DNA from: Chromobacterium vaccinii
GTDB lineage: Bacteria > Pseudomonadota > Gammaproteobacteria > Burkholderiales > Chromobacteriaceae
Assembly: GCF_000971335.1 (NCBI RefSeq)
Contig: NZ_JZJL01000018.1
Span: 25,792-89,791 of the forward strand
DNA: 64,000 bases
Direction of reading: 5' to 3'
Of the stretch, positions 1 to 8,582 are shown piece by piece; the first letter of the stretch is position 1, and the number at the start of each line of letters is the position of its first letter. Made by a program: the position numbers and the translations under genes. Below the pieces are notes generated by a model. It worked only from the letters and a program-made list of their open reading frames with translations, made no database searches and was not told the DNA's origin.

Positions 1-44
1 TAATATACCCATCGGTAACACCTTTTACTGATCAGTAGAATTTT

Positions 45-73
45 TTTCAAATCGGTTTTATCCTGAATATAAA
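45..73 (+). promoter_or_regulatory. Possible sigma70-type promoter of the CFA operon
   Basis: TTTCAA (45-50) and TATAAA (68-73) are separated by 17 bp, in an AT-rich stretch 55 bp before the first gene. The -35 match is poor, so this is only a candidate. Similar operons are often driven by an ECF sigma factor; I found no convincing ECF-type pair here. Confidence 0.25.
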
Positions 74-127
74 GCAGCGCCGGCGCACTGCCAAGCCGGC
101 GGATTTCCTACCTCGCGACAGGACGAC

Positions 128-1414
128 ATGGTGAACGCCACATCGCCACAACGCATCGCCGTGATAGGCGGCGGCATCGCCGGCCTTGCCACGGCTTACT
201 TTCTCTGCCGACGGCACGCGGTGACGCTGTTCGAAGCCGCCGACTACCTGGGCGGCCATACCCACACCGTCGACGTCACGGTCGACGGCCGCGACTTCGC
301 CGTCGATACCGGCTTTCTGGTATTCAACGATCGCACCTATCCCAACCTCATCGCCTTGTTCCAGGAACTGGGCATTCCCAGCCATCCCAGCGACATGTCG
401 TTCAGCGTCTCCTTGGGCCAGGGCCGGCTGGAGTGGGCGGGCCGCGATCTGAACAGCGTGTTCGTCCAGCGCCGCAATCTGCTGTCGCCCGGCTTCTGGG
501 GCATGCTGTCCGACATCCTGCGCTTCAACCGCGAGGCGGAGCGCAATCTGCGCCGCGCGATCGAGGCCCCGCAAAGCCTGGGGCGCTTGCTGGACGCGGA
601 CGGATACGGCGCGCGCTTTCGCCGCCACTACCTGCTGCCGATGGCGGCGGCGATCTGGTCCAGCCCCTGCCGCGACATCCTGTCCTTCCCGGCCGAGACT
701 TTCCTGCGCTTCTGCCTGAACCATGGCCTGCTGCAATTGCGCGACCGGCCGCAATGGCGCACGGTGCCGGGCGGCGCACGGCAATATGTCGAGAAAATCG
801 CCGCCGGCCTGGCGGATGTCCGGCTGTCTACGCCGGTGCTGCGCGTCACCCGGGTGGATGGCCGCGCGCGCCTGCTGACCGCCTCCAGCGAAGAAACCTT
901 CGACAGCGTCGTTTTCGCCACCCATGCGCCGCAATCGCTGGCCATGCTGGCGGATGCCGATGATTTGGAGCGCAAGATGCTGTCCGCCGTCCGTTATCAG
1001 GCCAATGAGGCGGTGCTGCATACCGACGCCTCTTTGCTGCCCCGCCGCGAAGCGGCCTGGTCAGCCTGGAATTTCCTGTCTGACGACGATGACGACAGCC
1101 GCGCGGTAGGCGTCAGCTATCTGCTCAACCAACTGCAGCCCCTGCCTGTCTCCACGCCGGTGGCGGTCACCTTGAACCCGCCGCGCCCACCCGATCCGGC
1201 CAAGGTGCTGGGCCGCTATCATTACGAGCATCCGCTGCTTGACACCTTCGCCATCGCCGCGCAAAAGGCTTTGCCCGGCATTCAGGGTCGACGTGCCTGC
1301 TGGTTCGCCGGCGCCTGGACCGGCTACGGCTTCCACGAGGATGGGCTGAACTCCGCGTTGCGCGTGGCGCGGGATTTTGGGCTGGCCCCGGCCTGGGCGA
1401 GGTTGGAAAAATGA
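128..1414 (+). CDS. FAD-dependent amine oxidase-like protein of CFA cluster
   Basis: 428 aa. The N-terminus (IAVIGGGIAGLATAYFL, residues about 10-26) is a Rossmann dinucleotide-binding motif followed by the E-x7-G-H signature of amine-oxidase-type flavoproteins (FEAADYLGGHTHT). This family is regularly encoded beside DUF1365 and cyclopropane fatty-acid synthase genes, and is proposed, not proven, to act on membrane lipids. The stop overlaps the start of the next gene by 4 bp (ATGA), which implies translational coupling. An AGGA Shine-Dalgarno lies just upstream of the ATG. First gene of a ten-gene same-strand run. The substrate cannot be read from the sequence. Confidence 0.85.
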   Translation: MVNATSPQRIAVIGGGIAGLATAYFLCRRHAVTLFEAADYLGGHTHTVDVTVDGRDFAVDTGFLVFNDRTYPNLIALFQELGIPSHPSDMSFSVSLGQGRLEWAGRDLNSVFVQRRNLLSPGFWGMLSDILRFNREAERNLRRAIEAPQSLGRLLDADGYGARFRRHYLLPMAAAIWSSPCRDILSFPAETFLRFCLNHGLLQLRDRPQWRTVPGGARQYVEKIAAGLADVRLSTPVLRVTRVDGRARLLTASSEETFDSVVFATHAPQSLAMLADADDLERKMLSAVRYQANEAVLHTDASLLPRREAAWSAWNFLSDDDDDSRAVGVSYLLNQLQPLPVSTPVAVTLNPPRPPDPAKVLGRYHYEHPLLDTFAIAAQKALPGIQGRRACWFAGAWTGYGFHEDGLNSALRVARDFGLAPAWARLEK

Positions 1415-2187
1415 GCGGCGCCTATCTGTTGACCGGGCAGGTGATGCACCGCCGCTTGCGGCCGGCGCCCAATCGCTTCGTCTATCCGGTTTTCTGCCTG
1501 CGGCTGAATCTGGCCAAGCTAGAAAGCCTGCGCGGCTTCTGGTTTGGCGTCGACCGCTGGCGGCCGCTGTCCCTGCGCACGCGCGACTACGGCCCGCGCG
1601 ACGGCTCGCCGCTCTTGCCGTGGATACGCGCGCGGCTGGCCGAGGCCGGCCTGCCCGCCGACGGCGAGGTCTGGCTGCAAACCTTTCCGCGCGTGTTCGG
1701 CTATGTGTTCAACCCGGTCAGTTTCTGGCATTGCCACGACGCCTCCGGCCAGCTGATCGCGGTGCTGGCCGAAGTGAACAACACCTTTGGCGAAAGGCAT
1801 GGCTATCTGTTGAGCCAGACCGGCGGCGGCCCCATCTCCGCCGCCAGTCAGCTCTCATGCCGCAAACTGCTGCATGTCTCGCCGTTTTGCCGCGTCGAAG
1901 GCCACTACCGTTTCCGCTTTCATCACAGCGGAGACCATGCGCTGGTCCGCATCGACTACCACAACGACGCCGGCCCGCTGCTGCACACCGCCATCTCTGG
2001 CCGCCTGGCGCCGCTTACGCCGGGCGCCGCCGCGCGCGCCCTGCTGCGCCAGCCGCTGCTGACTCTGGGCGTCATCGCCCGCATCCATTGGCAGGCGCTG
2101 CGGCTGTGGCTCAAACGAGTGCCCTTTTTCCGCAAACCTCATCCCCCCGCCGCCGCGCTCAGCCGCGGCCAGGAGCTGAAGCCATGA
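1411..2187 (+). CDS. DUF1365 family protein
   Basis: 258 aa. Recognisable as DUF1365 by the N-terminal MHRRLRPAPNRFVYPVF block, the VWLQTFPRVFGYVFNPVSFW block around residue 85-105 and the EVNNTFGERH motif. Function is undefined. Family members sit between the amine oxidase-like flavoprotein and CFA synthase genes, as here, and are inferred to help in fatty-acid modification. It overlaps the upstream gene by 4 bp and the downstream cfa-like gene by 4 bp. No signal peptide or convincing membrane segment is visible. Confidence 0.85.
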   Translation: MSGAYLLTGQVMHRRLRPAPNRFVYPVFCLRLNLAKLESLRGFWFGVDRWRPLSLRTRDYGPRDGSPLLPWIRARLAEAGLPADGEVWLQTFPRVFGYVFNPVSFWHCHDASGQLIAVLAEVNNTFGERHGYLLSQTGGGPISAASQLSCRKLLHVSPFCRVEGHYRFRFHHSGDHALVRIDYHNDAGPLLHTAISGRLAPLTPGAAARALLRQPLLTLGVIARIHWQALRLWLKRVPFFRKPHPPAAALSRGQELKP

Positions 2188-3389
2188 GCGCAAGCCAACC
2201 CATCGCCTTGTCCCGTCCCGATATTCCCGCCGCCGGGCGGGCGCTGCTGGCCCTATTGTCGAAACTGCGCCACGGCAGCCTCAAACTCATCACCCCGGAT
2301 GGCGAGACCCTGTGGTTCGGCGCTCTCCATGCGGAAACCGACGCCGAGCTGCAGCTGCGCGACTGGCGCGCCTGCGGCCGCATCATGGCCGGCGGCGATA
2401 TCGGCTTTGCCGAGGCCTGCCGCGACGGCTGGCTGGATAGCCCGGACCTGACGGCGCTGCTGCGGCTGGCGTTGCGCAACGAAGACGCCTTGCAGCTGGG
2501 CAAGCTAGGCCGCTGGGCCGCGCGCTGCTGGCACAAGCTGCGCCACCTCTTGCGCGCCAACAGCCGCCGCGGCAGCCGGCGCAACATCCACGCCCATTAC
2601 GATATCGGCAACGATTTTTACCAGCTGTGGCTGGACCCGAGCTGGACCTATTCCAGCGCCTGGTTCGACGGCGACCACAGCCTGCCCTTGGCCGACGCGC
2701 AAGCGCGCAAGTACCAGCGCATCTGCGAGCAACTGCGGCTGCGCCCCGGCATGCGGGTGCTGGAAATCGGCTGCGGCTGGGGCGGCTTCGCCGAGCATGC
2801 CGCCCGCCTCGGCGTGGCGGTGCATGGCATCACCATCTCGGACGCGCAGCTGGACTTCGCCCGCCGCCGCCTGGCCAACGAACCGCTGGTCAGGCTGGAG
2901 CACCGCGACTACCGCGACCTCTCCGGCCAATACGACGCCATCGTGTCGATCGAAATGTTCGAGGCGGTGGGCGAGCACTACTGGCGCGGCTATTTCGACA
3001 CCCTGCGCCGCTGCCTGAAGCCGGGCGGCCTGGCGCTGGCGCAAAGCATCACCATAGAGGAGTCCCGCTTCGAGGCGTACCGCGCCGGCGCCGACTTCAT
3101 CCAGACCTTCATCTTCCCCGGCGGCATGCTTCCCAGCCGCGAGCGCTTCCAGCGGGCCGCGCAGCAAAGCGGCCTGGCATGCCGCGGCCGGCTGGATTTC
3201 GGCGCCGACTACGCGGAAACCCTGCGCCGCTGGCGCGATGCTTTCGAGGCCAACCTCGTCGCCATCCGCGCCCAAGGCTTCGATGAGGCCTTCATCCGGC
3301 TGTGGCGGCTGTATCTGTGCTACTGCGAAGCCGGTTTCGACGAAGGCCGCATCGGCGTTTCGCAATTTCTGCTGGAAAGGAATGCGTGA
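2184..3389 (+). CDS. cfa: Cyclopropane-fatty-acyl-phospholipid synthase family protein
   Basis: 401 aa SAM-dependent methyltransferase. The SAM-binding motif VLEIGCGWGGFAEHA lies near residue 193, preceded by the family signature HYDIGNDFYQLWLDPSWTYS. It is followed by EMFEAVGEHYWRGYF and the C-terminal FIFPGGMLPS block, which place it in the CFA synthase/Mycolic-acid methyltransferase family. It should transfer a methylene group from SAM to unsaturated acyl chains of membrane phospholipids. I chose the ATG at 2184 because it overlaps the DUF1365 stop and starts the conserved N-terminal domain; the frame is open further upstream but lacks family similarity there. Confidence 0.9.
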   Translation: MSASQPIALSRPDIPAAGRALLALLSKLRHGSLKLITPDGETLWFGALHAETDAELQLRDWRACGRIMAGGDIGFAEACRDGWLDSPDLTALLRLALRNEDALQLGKLGRWAARCWHKLRHLLRANSRRGSRRNIHAHYDIGNDFYQLWLDPSWTYSSAWFDGDHSLPLADAQARKYQRICEQLRLRPGMRVLEIGCGWGGFAEHAARLGVAVHGITISDAQLDFARRRLANEPLVRLEHRDYRDLSGQYDAIVSIEMFEAVGEHYWRGYFDTLRRCLKPGGLALAQSITIEESRFEAYRAGADFIQTFIFPGGMLPSRERFQRAAQQSGLACRGRLDFGADYAETLRRWRDAFEANLVAIRAQGFDEAFIRLWRLYLCYCEAGFDEGRIGVSQFLLERNA

Positions 3390-3922
3390 TGCCGCGCGCC
3401 GCCCTCGCCTCCTTGCTGGCCTTGCTGACGGGTTGCGCCGGACCGTCGGTAGCCGATTACGCCGCCAATCGACCGCTGCTCGACCCCGGCCGGTTTTTCC
3501 TCGGCAAAACCGAGGCCTGGGGCATGTTCCAGGATAGGCAGGGCCGATTGCTGAAGCGCTTTACCGTAGACATGGACGGCGAGCGCCAGGGAGACGAGCT
3601 GGTGCTGACCGAGCGCTTCCATTACAGCGACGGCAGCCGCCAGCAGCGGGTATGGCGGCTCAAGCCCATAGGCGACGACCGCTGGCGCGGCGTGGCCGAC
3701 GATGTGGTGGGCGAGGCCGTCGGCGAGACGGCCGGCAACGCGCTGCGCTGGCGCTACACGCTGAAGCTGCCGGTGGACGGCAAGGAATACCAGGTGCAGT
3801 TTGATGACTGGATGTTCCTGCAAGACGAGCGCAGCCTGCTCAACCGCGCCGAGATGAGCAAGTTCGGCTTCCGCCTGGGCGAAGTCACGCTGTTTTTCCG
3901 CAAGCCGGAGCCGCGGCCGTGA
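3389..3922 (+). CDS. DUF3833 family lipoprotein
   Basis: 177 aa. The N-terminus is a lipoprotein signal with lipobox LLTGC (Cys about residue 13), so the protein should be anchored in the envelope. The body (KTEAWGMFQDRQGRLLKRF, then YRYTLKLP-type strands and the C-terminal FGFRLGEVTLFF) matches DUF3833, a predicted beta-rich family repeatedly found in CFA/photolyase clusters. The start overlaps the cfa stop by one base (TGATG). Function unknown; a lipid-related role is inferred from its neighbours. Confidence 0.8.
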   Translation: MPRAALASLLALLTGCAGPSVADYAANRPLLDPGRFFLGKTEAWGMFQDRQGRLLKRFTVDMDGERQGDELVLTERFHYSDGSRQQRVWRLKPIGDDRWRGVADDVVGEAVGETAGNALRWRYTLKLPVDGKEYQVQFDDWMFLQDERSLLNRAEMSKFGFRLGEVTLFFRKPEPRP

Positions 3923-4698
3923 GCTTGCGCCTCAATCCGGCCATACCAGACTGGCGCGCGCGCCGCGTCTGGGTGATAGGCGCGTCCAGCGGCATAGGCG
4001 CCGCGCTGGCCACCGAACTGCTGGACGCCGGCGCCGAAGTCATCCTGTCGGCGCGGCGCGGCGAACCGATGCAGGCGCTGGCCGCCGGCCGCGCCGGCGC
4101 GCGGGTGGAGACGCTGGACGTGACTGATCCGGCGGCCTGGCGGGCCGCCTGGTCGCATCTGGAAGCCGCGGGCGCGCGGCCCAACCTGGTAGTGTTCTGC
4201 GCGGCCGATTACCGCCCGCAGACCTGTCTGGATCTGCATGCCGAGGAGACCCGCCGCCTGCTCGACACCAATCTGCTGGGCGTCTACCACGGCCTGGAGG
4301 TGGTGCTGCCGGCGCTGGCGCGGCAGGGACGCGGCGGCGTGGCGCTGGTCGCCAGCGTGGCCGGTTACGCCGGCTTGCCGGGCGCGGCGGTGTACGGCCC
4401 CGGCAAGGCGGCGCTGATCAATCTGGCGGAAATCCTCTACACCGAGCTCAAGCCGCGCGGGGTGGCGGTTTATCTGATCAATCCCGGCTTCGTCGCCACC
4501 CCGCTCACCGCCAAGAACGATTTTTCCATGCCGGCGCTGCTGACGCCGCGCCAGGCGGCGCAAAGCATCATGCGCGGTCTTTCGCGCGGCGCGTTTGAAA
4601 TCCACTTCCCGCTGCGCTTCACCGTATGGCTCAAACTGTTGCGGCTGCTGCCCTACCGGCTGCGGCTGCCCTTGCTCGCGAGGCTGGCTCGACCATGA
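3919..4698 (+). CDS. Short-chain dehydrogenase/reductase
   Basis: 259 aa classical SDR. It carries the cofactor motif VIGASSGIGAALA (GxxxGxG) at about residues 18-30, a catalytic Ser in VASVAGYAG and the Y-x3-K pair in AVYGPGKAAL. The first basic residues after the glycine motif suggest NADP(H), but this is not decisive. It overlaps both neighbours by 4 bp (ATGA), firmly within the CFA-cluster operon. The substrate is unknown; a membrane-lipid or aldehyde substrate is an inference from context. Confidence 0.85.
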   Translation: MSLRLNPAIPDWRARRVWVIGASSGIGAALATELLDAGAEVILSARRGEPMQALAAGRAGARVETLDVTDPAAWRAAWSHLEAAGARPNLVVFCAADYRPQTCLDLHAEETRRLLDTNLLGVYHGLEVVLPALARQGRGGVALVASVAGYAGLPGAAVYGPGKAALINLAEILYTELKPRGVAVYLINPGFVATPLTAKNDFSMPALLTPRQAAQSIMRGLSRGAFEIHFPLRFTVWLKLLRLLPYRLRLPLLARLARP

Positions 4699-5129
4699 AA
4701 CGCATCCCCTCCCAAGCCGACTGGCAGGCTTTGCTTGACTGGTACCAGACATTGACGCCGGACACCTTGCCCGATATCGGCCACTTCTACGCTGAAGACG
4801 CCCGCTTCAAGGACCCGTTCAACGACGCGCGCGGCGTCGCCGACATCCAGGCGGTGTTCCGCCACATGTTCAAGACGCTGGAGCAACCGCGCTTCACCGT
4901 CATCCACGCGCTGCGCGACGGCGACCAGGCTTTCCTCACCTGGGATTTCGACTTTGTCTACGCTGGACGCAAGGTCAATATCCACGGCGGCAGCCATCTG
5001 CAGTTCGACGCCGGCGGCAAGATCGCGCTGCACCGCGACTACTGGGACGCGGCGGAAGAACTGTTCGAGAAAATACCGGTGCTGGGCCTGCCGGTGGCCT
5101 GGCTGCGCAAGAAACTCAAGGTGGTGTGA
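4695..5129 (+). CDS. Nuclear transport factor 2-like (SnoaL-type) protein
   Basis: 144 aa. The sequence (LDWYQTLTPDTLPDIGHFYAE, DPFNDARGVADIQAVFRHMF, WDFDF, then HGGSHLQFD and HRDYWD) fits the SnoaL-like/NTF2 cone fold, including the acidic and His residues that usually line the pocket. These proteins bind or isomerise small hydrophobic ligands. The ATG at 4695 overlaps the SDR stop (ATGA); an alternative open frame upstream would run inside the SDR gene. It is a regular member of CFA/photolyase-type clusters. The exact role is unknown. Confidence 0.8.
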   Translation: MKRIPSQADWQALLDWYQTLTPDTLPDIGHFYAEDARFKDPFNDARGVADIQAVFRHMFKTLEQPRFTVIHALRDGDQAFLTWDFDFVYAGRKVNIHGGSHLQFDAGGKIALHRDYWDAAEELFEKIPVLGLPVAWLRKKLKVV

Positions 5130-5290
5130 TGGCGGCGCGGACCTTCAAGGGCAACAAGGCGGCGCTGCCGTCCAAGCCCTGCGCCGGCTGCGGCCGGGCC
5201 ATGAGCTGGCGCAAGAAATGGCGCGCCAGCTGGGATGCCGTGCAGTATTGCTCGGAGCGCTGCCGCCGCCAGAAAGGTAAAGCCGCATGA
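5129..5290 (+). CDS. DUF2256 small zinc-finger-like protein
   Basis: 53 aa, very basic. It contains KPCAGCGRAMSWRKKW (CxxC) and QYCSERCRRQ (CxxxC), the four-cysteine pattern of DUF2256, a small family encoded next to cryptochrome/photolyase-related genes. The ATG overlaps the preceding stop (TGATG) and its own TGA overlaps the next ATG (ATGA), so it is translationally coupled on both sides. A metal-binding, possibly nucleic-acid-associated role is inferred from the cysteines and charge only. Confidence 0.8.
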   Translation: MAARTFKGNKAALPSKPCAGCGRAMSWRKKWRASWDAVQYCSERCRRQKGKAA

Positions 5291-6816
5291 CCACCTTGCG
5301 GCTGCTCCTGGGCGACCAGCTCAATCCCCGCCACAGCTGGTTCGCCGAGCCCGACGCCAACGTGGTGCATGTGATGATGGAAATCCGCCAGGAAACCGAT
5401 TACGTGCGCCACCACTCGCAAAAAATCCTGGCCATCTTCGCCGCGATGCGCGACTTCGCCGCCCAGTTGAAATCACAAGGCCACCGCGTGCGCTATGTAG
5501 CGATCAACGACGCCAGCAACCGCCAGTCGCTGACCGGCAATCTGGACGCGCTGATCTTCCATTACCGCGCGGCGGCGGTGGAGTACCAGGCCCCGGACGA
5601 GTGGCGGCTGGACCGCCAGCTGGCGGAGTAGGCGGCCGGCCTGCCCATGCCCTGCCGCATGGCGGACAGCGAGCACTTCTACACCGCGCGCGGCGAGGCG
5701 GCGGCGTTGTTCGGCGCGCGGCGGCAATGGCGGCAGGAAACCCTATATCGCCACCTGCGGCGCCAGCACGGCATTTTGATGGACGAAAACGCCGAGCCCG
5801 CCGGCGGACGCTGGAATTTCGACGCCGACAACCGCCAGCGCTGGCCCGGCGATCCGCCCGAACCAGACGATGCGCGTCCCGAGCATGACCACAGCCGGCT
5901 GTGGCAAACCATTGTCGGCGCCGGGGTGGCCAGCTTCGGCCAGCCGCAGGCGGACGCGCTGCGCTGGCCGCTCAACCGCGCCGAGGCGCTGGCGCAGCTG
6001 CATGCCTTCGTCGAACAGGCGCTGCCGCATTTCGGCGCCTATCAGGACGCGATGAGCCCGCGCGCGCGGCGGCTGTTCCATTCGCTGCTGTCTTTCGCGC
6101 TCAATGTGAAAATGCTGGGGCCGCGCGAGACGGTGGACGCCGCCGTCGCCGCGTGGCGGGAGGGCCGCGCGCCGCTGGCCGCGGTAGAAGGCCTCGCGCG
6201 GCAGATACTGGGCTGGCGCGAATACGTGCGCGGCGTGTATTGGGCCAAAATGCCCGGCTACCGCGACAGCAACGCGCTGGCGCACAGCCTGCCGCTGCCG
6301 CGCTGGTTCTGGGACGGCGATACCGGCATGCGCTGCCTCGCGCACGCCATCGGCCAATCGCTGGCAGACGCCTACGCCCACCACATCCAGCGGCTGATGG
6401 TGATAGGCAATTTCGGTTTGATCGCCGGCCTGTCGCCGCAGGCGCTGCATGAATGGTATCTGGGCGTCTACATCGACGCCTTCGAATGGGTGGAGCTGCC
6501 CAACACGCTGGGCATGAGCCAGTTCGCCGACGGCGGGCTGCTGGGCAGCAAGCCTTACGCCGGCAGCGCCGCCTATATCGGCCGCATGGGCGATTACTGC
6601 GCCGGCTGCCGTTACCGGCCCAAGCAGCGCGTCGGCGCCGATGCCTGCCCGTTCAATGCCTTGTACTGGGGCTTTTTCCAGCGCCACCGCGCGCGGCTGG
6701 CCGCCAATCCGCGGCTGGCTCTGGTCTACCGCCAGCTGGACAAGCTGCCGGAAGCCGAACGCGCCGCCATCGCTGCGCGCGCCGCCGCGCTGCAATCCGA
6801 TCTAGACGCACTGTGA
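5287..6816 (+). pseudogene. FeS-BCP photolyase/cryptochrome-like (DPRP) gene, interrupted by in-frame TAG
   Basis: Reading straight through gives a 509-codon protein of normal family length, but codon 115 (5629-5631) is TAG. The 5' part (114 aa, LRLLLGDQLNPRHSWF) is the Rossmann-like N-terminal domain. The 3' part (from 5632; internal ATGs at 5647 and 5659) is the FAD-binding domain. The latter keeps the MRCLAHAI Cys and the cluster YCAGCRYRPKQRVGADACPF, which provide four Cys for the [4Fe-4S] cluster of prokaryotic (6-4) photolyases of the PhrB/CryB type. Both parts are in the same frame, so a single nonsense change, not a frameshift, splits the gene. It may be a real mutation, a sequencing error, or leaky; the two halves could also be made separately. 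Confidence 0.85.
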
Positions 6817-6824
6817 GATCCACC

Positions 6825-7361
6825 ATGCTGAAAAACCCGCTCGCGCTGTTCGCCCTCGCTGTGCTGCCATTGACAGGCTGCGATACCGCGCCCCCGCCCG
6901 GCATCGCGCCGGTGCAGGGTTTCCAATTGGAACGCTACCAGGGCCGCTGGTATGAAATCGCCCGCCTGGACCACCGCTTCGAACGCGGCCTGCAGGCGGT
7001 CAGCGCCGACTACAGCCGCAACGCCGACGGCAGCGTCCGCGTGGTCAACCGCGGCTATGACGCCGCCGCCGCCAGCTGGCGCCAAGCCGTGGGCAAGGCC
7101 TGGTTCAACGGCCCTGCCGACATCGCCTCGCTGAAAGTGTCGTTCTTCGGACCGTTCTACGGCGGCTACCATGTGGCGGCGCTGGACCCCGACTACCGCT
7201 GGGCGGTGGTGGTGGGGCCGGACAAGGATTATCTGTGGCTGCTGTCGCGCGATAAACAAGCCGCGCCCGCCGCCAAGCCCGCCCTGCTGGCGGTGGCGGC
7301 CGGGCTGGGGGTGCCGGCGGACAAGCTGATCTGGGTGAGGCAGGACCGTGGCGACAACTAG
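6825..7361 (+). CDS. Lipocalin (Blc-like outer-membrane lipoprotein)
   Basis: 178 aa. It has a signal peptide with lipobox LPLTGC (Cys about residue 18), followed by the bacterial lipocalin signature ERYQGRWYEIARLDHRFERG. Later blocks are SLKVSFFGPFYGGYHV and YLWLLSRD, typical of Blc-family lipocalins that bind fatty acids or lysophospholipids. It lies 8 bp after the photolyase-like gene in the same operon. In light-stress clusters of this type a lipocalin is common and is inferred to handle damaged lipids. Confidence 0.9.
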   Translation: MLKNPLALFALAVLPLTGCDTAPPPGIAPVQGFQLERYQGRWYEIARLDHRFERGLQAVSADYSRNADGSVRVVNRGYDAAAASWRQAVGKAWFNGPADIASLKVSFFGPFYGGYHVAALDPDYRWAVVVGPDKDYLWLLSRDKQAAPAAKPALLAVAAGLGVPADKLIWVRQDRGDN

Positions 7362-7575
7362 ACGGCTCAATCCTGAAAAATTGCTGCTCAGCAAATGGAC
7401 CGCCGCCGCCCCGCGCGACAAGGAAAAACACTTTCTGGTGGTGGCGCTGGGCCTCCCTATGCCCGACGCCGCGGTGGAGACGGTGACGCTGGAGGCGGTC
7501 CATACCCGGCGCCGGCAAACCATGGCGTGGCAAGCGCTGCGCGACACGGGCCAATGGCTGCAAGGGTGGAAATGA
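7348..7575 (+). CDS. TIGR02450/DUF2389 family protein
   Basis: 75 aa. The pattern NPEKLLLSKWTAAAPRDKEKHF followed by an aromatic/basic C-terminus (ALRDTGQWLQGWK) matches a small conserved family of unknown function often found at the end of photolyase/lipocalin clusters. It overlaps the lipocalin gene by 14 bp, so it belongs to the same transcript and closes the operon. No motif shows an activity. Confidence 0.7.
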   Translation: MATTRRLNPEKLLLSKWTAAAPRDKEKHFLVVALGLPMPDAAVETVTLEAVHTRRRQTMAWQALRDTGQWLQGWK

Positions 7576-7643
7576 AAGCCTGGCCATGACAGCGAGGCAT
7601 GCCCTTGCCTCGCGCCGGCAATGTTTTTATCGTTTAAGAGTCG

Positions 7644-7750
7644 CGGTCAAAACCCCTGATCCTGCGTTGCGCCTCCTTGCCGTACTGCCTGTACTGTCTA
7701 CGTCGGCGCGCCTTGGCTCAGGTGCTTTGCGAGGTTTTGTCAGCCACTCT
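7644..7750 (+). repeat. Dispersed intergenic repeat, copy A (full length)
   Basis: About 105 bp, nearly collinear with copies at 17895 and 38005. The core blocks are TGATCCTGCGTTGCGCCTCC, then CGCGCCTTGGCTCAGG, then GTTTTGTCAGC. It lies between the TIGR02450 gene and an unknown gene, and so would be part of the leader of the latter. No ORF, tRNA-like fold or transposase is associated. Confidence 0.75.
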
Positions 7751-7787
7751 AAGCAGGTCTTCGCATCCATCGTCATGGAGTGTCGCC

Positions 7788-8414
7788 ATGGAATTGTTCG
7801 ATACCTTGTCCGCCCAGATCCGCCACATGCGTCTGCCTCTGTTCGCGGTCAGCCTCAGCGCGGTTCCCTTCCCCGATACCCCCCTGCTGTTGATGCTTCA
7901 TTGGCATGGGTTCCGCAAAGCCGCCGCCGGCCGCGCGCCGACGGGCCAAACCTCGCTGCGGCAAGTGCCGGCGTCGGCCTTGCAGCTGACGCGCAGATGG
8001 AGCGCGCTGTCGCTGCTGGAGGAAGAGATTCTGGACGCAGCCTGGCAGCTGGGCGCCTGGAGCCTGCTGCGCGACGAGCGGCGCGGTTGCAACACCATAG
8101 GCGCCGCCGCCGGCGAGGAGCTGGCCTGCCGCCAGGCTTTTGGCGATTTGCCGGCGATCGACGGCCAGGAAAGCGTCGTGGCCGAAGCGCCCGACAGCCC
8201 CGAGCTGGTGCGGCTGGCGGCTCGCCGCGGCTATGTTTGCTGGCAGTTTCGGCCGGTGCATGGCGGGCTGTGGCGCGAGCTGGCCGAAGACGACACGCTG
8301 GGCGAAGCCGGGCTGCGCCAGCCCCCTTGTCCGCTCGCGCCGCGCGCCTGCCGCGGCGGCAAGGCGGCCCGGACCGAATACCGTTTCGGCCGCATCGAGC
8401 GCGTCATTTTTTAG
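7788..8414 (+). CDS. Conserved hypothetical protein
   Basis: 208 aa. I do not recognise the family. It has no signal peptide or membrane segment, is moderately hydrophobic at the N-terminus (LPLFAVSLSAVPFPDTPLLLMLHWHGFRK), and ends with a basic YRFGRIERVIF tail. The ATG at 7788 was chosen because the reading frame upstream runs through the dispersed repeat. Codon use resembles that of its neighbours. It stands alone between the photo-stress operon and groES. Confidence 0.55.
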   Translation: MELFDTLSAQIRHMRLPLFAVSLSAVPFPDTPLLLMLHWHGFRKAAAGRAPTGQTSLRQVPASALQLTRRWSALSLLEEEILDAAWQLGAWSLLRDERRGCNTIGAAAGEELACRQAFGDLPAIDGQESVVAEAPDSPELVRLAARRGYVCWQFRPVHGGLWRELAEDDTLGEAGLRQPPCPLAPRACRGGKAARTEYRFGRIERVIF

Positions 8415-8438
8415 TCGCATTTTTTCTGAAAAAAACCT

Positions 8439-8467
8439 CTTGAAAAGCTTTTGGCCCGCCCTTACTT
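8439..8467 (+). promoter_or_regulatory. Candidate sigma32 (heat-shock) promoter of groESL
   Basis: CTTGAA (8439-8444) is followed after 14 bp by CCCTTACTT (8459-8467). This resembles the heat-shock pair CTTGAA / CCCCATNT, with a weaker -10. It lies about 120 bp before groES. No CIRCE inverted repeat (TTAGCACTC-N9-GAGTGCTAA) is visible, so HrcA control is not supported. Confidence 0.45.
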
Positions 8468-8582
8468 CGTCATTCGTCAGCCTCCGGGCTGAGTTTGGCC
8501 GGCAAGCGCGGGCATCTTCGCGCCTGCTGCAAGCCGGTCTTACCTACCGTTTCCAATGATCTGAATCGCACAGGAGATTGAT

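Noticed and set aside
29..60. TGATCA with downstream TTTTA as an ECF-sigma (RpoE/ChrR-type) promoter
   Set aside because: The expected second element at the right distance is missing, so the match is only half a site.
8415..8582. CIRCE element before groES
   Set aside because: No TTAGCACTC-N9-GAGTGCTAA or near match was found.
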